A stretch of 64,000 nucleotides of DNA from Paenibacillus terrae (GTDB taxonomy: Bacteria; Bacillota; Bacilli; Paenibacillales; Paenibacillaceae), in assembly GCF_000943545.1 (NCBI RefSeq), contig NZ_JTHP01000234.1:1-64000 (forward strand), written 5' to 3'. Below, in pieces: positions 56,933 to 64,000 of the stretch (its first letter is position 1; every line of letters starts with the position of its first letter). The notes beneath the pieces were generated by a model, which did no database searches, had not been told where the DNA came from, and saw only the letters and a list, made by a program, of their open reading frames with translations. The translations under genes and the position numbers were made by a program.

Positions 56933-56946
56933 AATGCAATGATTTC

Positions 56947-57010
56947 ACTTTGCGTGTGCAGAGGGCGGCGGCTTGTCCGACTGCCCTTGCCTGCAAAGTA
57001 TTATTTTTCC
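56947..57010 (+). terminator. Terminator-like hairpin between triD and triE
   Basis: ACTTTGC (56947–56953) pairs with GCAAAGT (56993–56999), enclosing a G/C-rich inner stem (GCAG..GGGC with GCCC..CTGC). It is followed by ATTATTTTTCC. It sits in the 152-base gap between two genes of one assembly line, so partial termination or RNA processing is likely, not a full stop. Confidence 0.5.
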
Positions 57011-57084
57011 AACACAACGCTCATCTACGTAACAACGCACCATTCCAACCGGGGTACAGACCCCATGAAGCAGGAGGGATGTCA

Positions 57085-57828
57085 TTGAAAGCCTTATTTG
57101 AGAAGGAAAAAAATTACTGGAGTCATAAGCTGGAATCTGAGGATCATATCATCTGCCTTCCATACACCAACAACGTGTCCAAGGATGCAACTTCAACGAA
57201 TTTAAATTCCCATACGTATACGCTCACATTTCCATCTGAAATTTCCGGGCGAATATTGTCTATAACAGGTGGCGCTCCATGGGCAGTGTTTATGGTGCTG
57301 CTTGCTGGAGTAGAAAGCCTGTTACATAAATACACAGGTGAGGAACGTGTGCTGCTGGGCATTCCGGTAGCCAAGTCTGGCAACGGTGCTATAAAGCCGA
57401 TCAATCATCTGCTTATACTGAAAAACACGCTGGATTCCACAACGACCTTCAAAGCCTTGCTGTCTCAAATCAAAACCTCTGTCAGCGAAGCGATTGAGCA
57501 CCAAAATATACCTTTTTGGAACTATACCGAGGGGCTTGAAATTCCACGTAACGAGGATGAACAGCCTATTATTCACACCACGGTGTCCCTGCGAAATATC
57601 CATATTTCCGATTTTTCGAATCATGTACAGTCTGAGCTTGATTTTCAATTTCAATGGGAAAACGCAGCGGTTTCCCTGAATCTGAATTACAGTAGCCACC
57701 GTTATAATGAGGCGACGATTGAACGCTTTGTTGAGCAGTTGTTGCGGTTGTACAGCGTTGTTCTGCATCAGCCAGAGCTGGCAATTTCCACAGCACAAGT
57801 GCTGTCAGAGCAAGAAATGGAGCAACTG
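57085..57828 (+). other. Half condensation domain (C-lobe only) at the TriE N-terminus
   Basis: About 248 residues that align with the second lobe of the other C domains: NYWSHKLES to YWLEHLAGE, VFMVLLAGVESLLHKYTGE to LYMVLLAAYTALLHKYSGQ, LLGIPVAKS to IVGTPIAGR, and HQNIPFWNY to HQDYPFEEL. The first lobe with HHxxxDG is absent, so it cannot catalyse condensation alone. It is divergent from its siblings, unlike the recently copied domains. Confidence 0.82.
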
Positions 57829-60800
57829 GTTTATACCTTCAACGATACAGCTGTGGATTATCCGCGGCATGCGTCCATTCATGAGTTGTTTGAGAAACAG
57901 GCGAAGCAGGCACCGCAGCAGGTGGCGGTAGTGTTCGGAAAAGACAGCCTGACCTATGGAGAATTGAATGAAAAAGCCAACCGTCTGGCTCGTACATTAC
58001 GTAAGCAGGAAATCTGCACCGAGCAGACTGTCGGTATTGTGGCTGAACGCTCGATCGAGATGATCGTCGGTATGCTCGCGATTCTCAAAGCAGGCGGGGC
58101 CTATGTGCCGATTGACACTGATTACCCGGATGAACGCGTGCGCTATTTGCTGGAGGATTCCGGTGCAAACCTACTGCTAGTGCAGCGAATGGAGCATCGG
58201 CCCGCTGATTTCCAGGGAATTGTGCTTGACCTGAGCGATTCCGCAATCTATGGAACGAATGATGCTGATCGTTTCGATCCGGTTTTGCCGAACGATAACG
58301 AGACGTATGCTGACATAGCTGGCATCGGATATGTAGATTGCTTAAACCCGCTCTATTCCATTTCCGCTAGTCCTGAGCTTGCTTCTACTACATCCACACA
58401 ACCAGAAGCCATGCAACCAGAAGCTACGCAATCAGAACAAGCAGAACAGGTACGTCAGACCTACGCAGCAGAAGAACAAGCGAAGGCAACTGCTGCTGAT
58501 CGCTTGGCATACATCATGTACACCTCAGGGACGACAGGCCAGCCGAAAGGGGTTATGGTAGAGCACCGTAACGTCGTACGTCTGGTGAAAAATACAAACT
58601 ATGCGCAACTGGATGCTGAGACGCGCATTTTGCAGACCGGGGCCGTTGTCTTTGACGCGTCCACCTTCGAAATTTGGGGTGCGCTATTGAATGGTGGACA
58701 GCTGGTGCTGGTGAGTCAGGATGTCATTTTGGACGCGCCGAAGCTCAAGGAAGCTGTTCGCAGCCATGGCATTACCACGATGTGGCTGACAGCGCCGCTC
58801 TTTAACCAGCTGTCCCAGCAGGACCTGGAACTGTTTGAGGGGGTACGGGAGCTACTGGTCGGCGGTGATGTGCTGTCCGTCCCGCATATTAACCGGGTGC
58901 TGGAGGCTCATCCTTCCCTGCGGATCATAAATGGTTACGGCCCGACGGAAAATACAACCTTCTCCACGACGCATGCGATTACTGGCGTGCAATCAGAATC
59001 GGTGCCGATCGGCAGCCCGATCCATAACTCGACGGCGTATGTCGTAGACCGTTCGATGCAGCTTCAGCCTGTCGGGGCATGGGGAGAGCTGATCGTCGGC
59101 GGTGACGGGGTGGCACGTGGATACCGGAATCGCCCGGACCTGACGGCAGAAAAGTTCATCGACAGCCCGTACCGCAGCGGAGAACGCTGCTATCGCACAG
59201 GCGACCTGGTGCGCTGGAATGCGAACGGGACGCTGGAATACAAGGGACGGATCGACGCCCAGGTGAAAATCCGGGGCTATCGGATCGAGCTGGGCGAGGT
59301 GGAAGCGCAGCTGTTACAGCTGGAGTCGGTGCGAGAAGCGGTGGTGATTGCACGTGAGGATGAGCAGGGGCAAAAGCAACTCTGCGCTTATGTGGTGACC
59401 CATGAGGATGTAACGGCAAGTGAGCTGCGTAGCGCTTTGAGCCAGGAGCTGCCGGGCTACATGGTGCCGTCGTATTTTGTGCAGCTGGAGCAATTGCCAC
59501 TGACACCCAACGGCAAGGTGGATCGCCGGGCGTTGCCACAGCCGGAGGGAAGTGTAAGCTCAGGCGCAAAATATGTACCTCCTCAAAATCAATTACAAGT
59601 ACAACTGGTGAGTATCTGGAAAGATGTGCTGGAGCTTGACCGCATCGGGATTAAGGATAACTTTTTTGAAGCAGGAGGGCACTCCCTGCGGGCGACACAT
59701 GTTATATCACTTATTCATAAGGAATTGCATAAAAATGTGCAGCTAAAGGACCTGTTTCAGCACCCGACGATTGAACAGCTTGCGCAGGTGATTGAAGCGC
59801 TGGAGCAAACCGCCTATGAATCCATACCTGTTACGGAGAATAAGCCATTTTATGCGGTATCCTCGGCACAAAAACGGATGTATATCCTCAATCAGCTTGA
59901 TGGAGCGGGAATTAGCTATAACATCCCTGGTGCTCTGGCACTGACAGGTTCACTTGATCATAAGGCACTGGATAATGCGTTCCGCCAGCTTATTGACCGC
60001 CATGAAACATTGCGTACAAGCTTTGAGACCATGAACGGTGAACCTGTCCAGCGAGTACATGACGAGGTTCCTTTTCGTATGGAGTTGATTCATGCCCACG
60101 GAGCTGACCCTAAGGAGACGGATGAGCTGGTACGCGACTTTGTCCAGCCGTTCGATCTTGGACAGGCTCCGCTATTCCGAGTCGGTTTGATTGAAACAGA
60201 TCCAGAGCATTATATTTTACTGCTGGATATGCATCACATCATTTCGGACGGTACCTCTATAAATGTGCTGATTCAGGACTTCATCCGTTTATATGCAGGT
60301 GACACGCTGCCACCGCTGCGCATTCAGTATAAGGACTACGCCGCCTGGCAACAGGAGCAGCAGCAAAGTGAACGTTACCAGCAGCAGGAAAGCTACTGGC
60401 TGAATACCTTCGCGGGAGAGCTACCCGTGCTGGATATACCGACCGATTATCCGCGCCCGGCGGTGAGAAGCTTTGAAGGAGATGTGCTGGAATTTACGCT
60501 CGATCAACGACAGAGCGAAGGTTTAAAAAGCATTGCGGTGCAGACGGAATCAACATTGTATATGGTGCTATTGGCTGCTTATACGTCTTTGCTTAGCCAC
60601 TACAGCGGGCAGGAGGATATTATCGTCGGTTCGCCGATTGCGGGGCGGCCCCATGCTGATCTTGGTAGCCTGATCGGGATGTTTGTGAATACACTGGCAA
60701 TCCGCAATTATCCGGAAGGTGGTAAGACATTCCGCGATTATGTATTGGAGGTCAAGGAAAACGCGCTGAAGGCATTTGAACATCAGGATTATCCGTTTGA

Positions 60801-63800
60801 AGTGCTGGTGGACAAGCTGGGCGTGGATCGAGATTTAAGCCGTAATCCGTTATTTGATACCATGTTTGCTCTGCAAAACTTGGAGCAAAAGGAGCAGCAG
60901 CTGGAAGGCTTGCAATTGACACTCTATCCGAGTGAACAAAATACCGCGAAATTTGATTTGAGTCTGTTCGCGATGGAGGATGGGGAGCAAATTGCCTGCG
61001 GTCTTCAATACGGAACCCGGCTGTACAAACGGGAAACCATCGAACGACTGGCTGTACATTTGCAGCAGCTTATCCATGCGGTGATAGAACAGCCGGATAT
61101 CGCTCTTTCGGCTATTGAAATGGTTTCGTCCCAAGAAAAAGAGCAGATTGTAATGCAATTCAACGATACAGTAGCAGACTATCCGTATCCACGTGATCAA
61201 GTGCTGCATGTGCTGTTCGAGGAACAGGCCGCACAATCACCGGATCGGCTGGCCGTCACCTTTGCGGACACACAGCTCACCTACCGCGAACTGAAAGAAC
61301 GCTCCGACCGTCTGGCACGTATACTCGCTTCCCATGGTATACGGCGCGGCTCCGAGCCAGAGATACAGCGAGTAGGGATTATGGCGGAGCGCTCCATTGA
61401 AATGATCGTGGGTATGCTGGCGATTTTGAAGGCCGGGGGGGCTTACGTTCCCATTGATCCCGAATATCCTGAGGAGCGTATTCGTTATTTATTGGAGGAT
61501 TCCAGTGCTAGGCTGTTACTTTCACAGCGACGTGAGCAGGTTCCTTTTGAACCAGGCATTCCGATCATAGATTTGAGTGATGAACAACGATGGAGTAGCG
61601 AATCTGAACTTTACGCTCATGTGGATGAATCAGCTGCGATTTCAACGGGGGGATCTTCCTCGGATCTTGCGTATGTGATCTACACCTCGGGTACGACAGG
61701 CAAGCCGAAGGGCGTGATGATCGATCACCGCAATGTCGTGCGTTTGGTGAAAAACAAAAGCTATGCCTCGCTTGACGAAAATACGCGTATGCTGCAAATG
61801 GGTGCAGTTGTGTTCGATGCCTCCACGTTTGAAATCTGGGGAACGCTGCTGAACGGAGGTCAACTGTATGTGGTAAGTCATGACACTATTTTGGACGCCG
61901 CCAAGCTCAAACAGGCGATTGACAAGTATCGTATTAACACCATGTTCATGACCACGGCTTTATTCAATCAGCATTCACAGCAAGCTATTGGAGTGTTTTC
62001 CTCCCTGAAGGAATTGCTTGTGGGTGGTGATGTGTTGTCCATACCACACGTCAATCGTGTGCTGAAGGAGCACCCGCAGCTTCGTTTGGCCAATATTTAT
62101 GGGCCGACGGAGAACACCACCTTTTCCACCATCTATGACATTACAGAACCGCAAACCCAAGCTATTCCCATTGGGCGTCCGATTGATCATTCAACCACAT
62201 ATGTGGTCAATCGTTCGTTGAAGCTGCAGCCGATTGGAGCCTGGGGGGAGCTGATCGTCGGTGGTGATGGTGTGGGACGTGGATATCTGAATCGGCCGGA
62301 GCTCACGGCGGAAAAGTTTATAGAAAGTCCGTTCCGGCCCGGGGAGCACTGCTATCGAACAGGCGATTTAGTGCGTTGGCGTGCAGATGGCGTGCTGGAG
62401 TACAAGGGAAGAATGGATGAGCAGGTCAAAATTCGCGGCTACCGCATTGAGCTGGGTGAAATAGAAACCCGTTTGTCCACGATTGCAGGAGTGAAGGAAT
62501 CGATTGTTACCGTACGGCAGGACGATAACGGGCAAAAACAGCTGTGTGCCTATTTTGTAACAGACAGCGACTTGAGCGCCAGCGACTTACGTAACGTTTT
62601 GTCGCAGGATCTGCCTGGCTATATGGTGCCTTCCTACTTTGTGCAGCTTTCCAGACTGCCTTTGACGCTGAATGGTAAAGTAGACCGCAGGGCTCTGCCT
62701 GCACCGGAGCATAAAGTTGATACAGGCATGGATTATGTGGCACCCGAGACGGATGTTCAGCAAGCACTGGCTACCGCCTGGGGGGCAATTCTTGGAATTC
62801 AGCGAGTGGGCATACAGGATAACTTTTTCCATCTGGGTGGCGACTCCATCAAGGCCATTCAAGTATCGTCCCGATTGTTTCAGGCTGGATACAAGCTGGA
62901 AATGAAGGACTTGTTCAAATACCCGACGATTGCGGGACTAAGCAAATTCATTCAGCCTGTTAACCGAATAGCAGAGCAGGGAGAGGTTACAGGTTCTGTT
63001 TTGCTTACACCGATTCAGCGCTGGTTTTTTGAACAGCCCACAGCAGAGCCGCACTATTTTAACCAATCTGTCATGCTTTATCGACAAGAAGGCTACGATG
63101 AACAGGCACTTCGGCAGGCGCTCAACCAGATTACATCGCACCATGATGCATTGCGTATGGTTTTTCGTTCGTCGGAGAACGGGTATACGGCATGGAATCG
63201 TGGTATAGAGGAAGGCGAACCATACCATCTGGAAATCTTTGATTATAGGGACAGCGAAGTAAACGAGGGCGATTTGGCGAAGATGGTTGAAGCCAATTGC
63301 AATGAAATTCAATCCGGCATTTCCCTAAGCGAAGGGCCGCTCATGAGGCTGGGGCTGTTCCGTTGCCCGGATGGAGATCATCTGCTGGTCGTGATTCACC
63401 ATTTGGCGGTGGACGGGGTATCCTGGCGCATTTTATTCGAGGATTTGGCGACTGCTTATGATCAAGCCTCCAAGGGAGAACAGGTAATTCAGTTGCCTCA
63501 TAAAACGGATTCGTTCCAAACGTGGGCCCAGCAGCTGTACGCTTATGCCAATAGCCCAGCCATGGAACGTGAGCGCTCGTACTGGGAGGAGCTTGCACAA
63601 GCCGAGCTGGCTCCCTTGCCGCAGGATTACGGGTATCATGAGCACGAAAAGCCGTTGATTGGTGTCAGTGAGTCGGTTACCGCTGTATGGACAAGTGCGG
63701 AGACAGAGCAGCTGCTCAAGCAGGCCAATCGTGCCTACCACACCGAGGTTAACGATCTGTTGCTGACAGCGGTAGGGATGGCATTGCAAGCGTGGAGCGG

Positions 63801-64000
63801 ATATGAGCGTTTCCTGATCCATCTGGAGGGGCATGGACGCGAAGCTATTTTACCTGAGGTAGACATTACCCGAACAATAGGGTGGTTTACAAGCCAATAT
63901 CCTGTTTTGCTTAATATGCCGGAAGAAATTGCTCTTTCGCAACGGATTAAGCATGTGAAGGAAGGACTGCGCGGCATCCCGCAAAAAGGGATCGGCTACG
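57085..64000 (+). CDS. triE: Tridecaptin-type NRPS, half-C plus modules 11 and 12 (continues past window)
   Basis: The frame is open from here to the window end (2,305 codons). Order: C-terminal half of a condensation domain, A(Val)-T, C-A(Ile)-T-E, with the E domain cut by the window edge. The pocket codes are DAFWLGGTFK (Val) and DAFFLGITFK (Ile). Carrier Ser residues are 867 and 1921. In tridecaptin the missing part should hold module 13 (Ala) and a thioesterase. The start is set by AGGAGGG (57072–57078), which abuts ATG 57079. TTG 57085, six bases on, is spaced better. Confidence 0.9.
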   Translation, partial: MKALFEKEKNYWSHKLESEDHIICLPYTNNVSKDATSTNLNSHTYTLTFPSEISGRILSITGGAPWAVFMVLLAGVESLLHKYTGEERVLLGIPVAKSGNGAIKPINHLLILKNTLDSTTTFKALLSQIKTSVSEAIEHQNIPFWNYTEGLEIPRNEDEQPIIHTTVSLRNIHISDFSNHVQSELDFQFQWENAAVSLNLNYSSHRYNEATIERFVEQLLRLYSVVLHQPELAISTAQVLSEQEMEQLVYTFNDTAVDYPRHASIHELFEKQAKQAPQQVAVVFGKDSLTYGELNEKANRLARTLRKQEICTEQTVGIVAERSIEMIVGMLAILKAGGAYVPIDTDYPDERVRYLLEDSGANLLLVQRMEHRPADFQGIVLDLSDSAIYGTNDADRFDPVLPNDNETYADIAGIGYVDCLNPLYSISASPELASTTSTQPEAMQPEATQSEQAEQVRQTYAAEEQAKATAADRLAYIMYTSGTTGQPKGVMVEHRNVVRLVKNTNYAQLDAETRILQTGAVVFDASTFEIWGALLNGGQLVLVSQDVILDAPKLKEAVRSHGITTMWLTAPLFNQLSQQDLELFEGVRELLVGGDVLSVPHINRVLEAHPSLRIINGYGPTENTTFSTTHAITGVQSESVPIGSPIHNSTAYVVDRSMQLQPVGAWGELIVGGDGVARGYRNRPDLTAEKFIDSPYRSGERCYRTGDLVRWNANGTLEYKGRIDAQVKIRGYRIELGEVEAQLLQLESVREAVVIAREDEQGQKQLCAYVVTHEDVTASELRSALSQELPGYMVPSYFVQLEQLPLTPNGKVDRRALPQPEGSVSSGAKYVPPQNQLQVQLVSIWKDVLELDRIGIKDNFFEAGGHSLRATHVISLIHKELHKNVQLKDLFQHPTIEQLAQVIEALEQTAYESIPVTENKPFYAVSSAQKRMYILNQLDGAGISYNIPGALALTGSLDHKALDNAFRQLIDRHETLRTSFETMNGEPVQRVHDEVPFRMELIHAHGADPKETDELVRDFVQPFDLGQAPLFRVGLIETDPEHYILLLDMHHIISDGTSINVLIQDFIRLYAGDTLPPLRIQYKDYAAWQQEQQQSERYQQQESYWLNTFAGELPVLDIPTDYPRPAVRSFEGDVLEFTLDQRQSEGLKSIAVQTESTLYMVLLAAYTSLLSHYSGQEDIIVGSPIAGRPHADLGSLIGMFVNTLAIRNYPEGGKTFRDYVLEVKENALKAFEHQDYPFEVLVDKLGVDRDLSRNPLFDTMFALQNLEQKEQQLEGLQLTLYPSEQNTAKFDLSLFAMEDGEQIACGLQYGTRLYKRETIERLAVHLQQLIHAVIEQPDIALSAIEMVSSQEKEQIVMQFNDTVADYPYPRDQVLHVLFEEQAAQSPDRLAVTFADTQLTYRELKERSDRLARILASHGIRRGSEPEIQRVGIMAERSIEMIVGMLAILKAGGAYVPIDPEYPEERIRYLLEDSSARLLLSQRREQVPFEPGIPIIDLSDEQRWSSESELYAHVDESAAISTGGSSSDLAYVIYTSGTTGKPKGVMIDHRNVVRLVKNKSYASLDENTRMLQMGAVVFDASTFEIWGTLLNGGQLYVVSHDTILDAAKLKQAIDKYRINTMFMTTALFNQHSQQAIGVFSSLKELLVGGDVLSIPHVNRVLKEHPQLRLANIYGPTENTTFSTIYDITEPQTQAIPIGRPIDHSTTYVVNRSLKLQPIGAWGELIVGGDGVGRGYLNRPELTAEKFIESPFRPGEHCYRTGDLVRWRADGVLEYKGRMDEQVKIRGYRIELGEIETRLSTIAGVKESIVTVRQDDNGQKQLCAYFVTDSDLSASDLRNVLSQDLPGYMVPSYFVQLSRLPLTLNGKVDRRALPAPEHKVDTGMDYVAPETDVQQALATAWGAILGIQRVGIQDNFFHLGGDSIKAIQVSSRLFQAGYKLEMKDLFKYPTIAGLSKFIQPVNRIAEQGEVTGSVLLTPIQRWFFEQPTAEPHYFNQSVMLYRQEGYDEQALRQALNQITSHHDALRMVFRSSENGYTAWNRGIEEGEPYHLEIFDYRDSEVNEGDLAKMVEANCNEIQSGISLSEGPLMRLGLFRCPDGDHLLVVIHHLAVDGVSWRILFEDLATAYDQASKGEQVIQLPHKTDSFQTWAQQLYAYANSPAMERERSYWEELAQAELAPLPQDYGYHEHEKPLIGVSESVTAVWTSAETEQLLKQANRAYHTEVNDLLLTAVGMALQAWSGYERFLIHLEGHGREAILPEVDITRTIGWFTSQYPVLLNMPEEIALSQRIKHVKEGLRGIPQKGIGY
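57829..59820 (+). other. NRPS module 11: A(Val)–T, L-Val11
   Basis: A domain ~57880–59555 with pocket DAFWLGGTFK. From 58546 to 59555 it is a near copy of the module 1 A domain. Before the A3 motif it has a low-complexity stretch (58370–58490, repeated QPEA/QSEQ). Carrier GGHSLRA (Ser867), no E domain. Its C domain is at the end of TriD. Confidence 0.88.
59821..64000 (+). other. NRPS module 12: C–A(Ile)–T–E (partial), D-allo-Ile12
   Basis: LCL-type C domain (HHIISDG, ~59840–61140). A domain ~61195–62710 with pocket DAFFLGITFK, an isoleucine-type code (Phe at 278 and Ile at 322, where the Val modules have Trp and Gly). Carrier GGDSIKA (Ser1921). E domain from ~62990 with HHLAVDG and EGHGRE, cut at the window end. 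Cα epimerization of L-Ile gives D-allo-Ile. Confidence 0.85.

Noticed and set aside
14816-64000. Fusaricidin or polymyxin synthetase
   Set aside because: Fusaricidin has six modules with a Thr starter and polymyxin has ten with many Dab and Thr. The order Val-Dab-Gly-Ser-Trp-Ser-Dab-Dab-Phe-Glu-Val-Ile fits neither.

Overview
The window looks like a Paenibacillus chromosome of the P. polymyxa group. The evidence is a Bacillales-type ccpN–yqfL–glpX carbon-metabolism neighbourhood, strong AGGAGG ribosome binding sites with frequent GTG/TTG starts, and most of a tridecaptin-type lipopeptide synthetase locus. No rRNA, tRNA, CRISPR array or insertion sequence was seen.

Layout. (1) 1–1375: the 3' part of an SGNH rhamnogalacturonan-acetylesterase-like gene, an alkyltransferase-like DNA-repair protein, a bidirectional terminator and a small convergent gene. 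(2) 1470–6333: a four-gene exporter operon made of a secreted TolC-like coiled-coil protein, a membrane-fusion protein, a MacB/YknY-type ATPase and a MacB/YknZ-type permease, with a promoter and an upstream direct repeat and closed by a terminator. (3) 6489–9223: ccpN (repressor of gluconeogenic genes), yqfL (bifunctional kinase/phosphorylase-type regulator) and glpX (class II fructose-1,6-bisphosphatase). (4) 9224–9947: an AT-rich, gene-free region upstream of the biosynthetic cluster. (5) 9948–64000: the cluster, with a type II thioesterase (triA), two ABC exporters (triB, triC), a 42-kb NRPS gene (triD, 14,038 codons before the stop) and the first part of a second NRPS gene (triE), which runs off the window inside its module 12 epimerization domain.

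How the genes work together. A starter condensation domain acylates residue 1. Ten full modules in TriD and at least two in TriE then extend the peptide. Adenylation pocket residues and epimerization domains predict acyl–D-Val–D-Dab–Gly–D-Ser–D-Trp–Ser–Dab–D-Dab–Phe–Glu–Val–D-allo-Ile–(further residue outside the window). This order equals the known tridecaptin A peptide, which ends in Ala13. TriA should clear misprimed carrier domains. TriB and TriC should export the product or protect the producer.

The class of system is therefore known. What deserves a second look is its internal architecture. Module 11 is split between two proteins, and TriE begins with half a condensation domain. The glycine module carries an intact-looking epimerization domain. 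Module 7 is a visible chimera. Near-identical A-domain copies differ at one pocket residue (Trp versus Phe). The E domain that should make D-Dab8 has a changed HHxxxDG motif. A terminator-like hairpin separates triD from triE.
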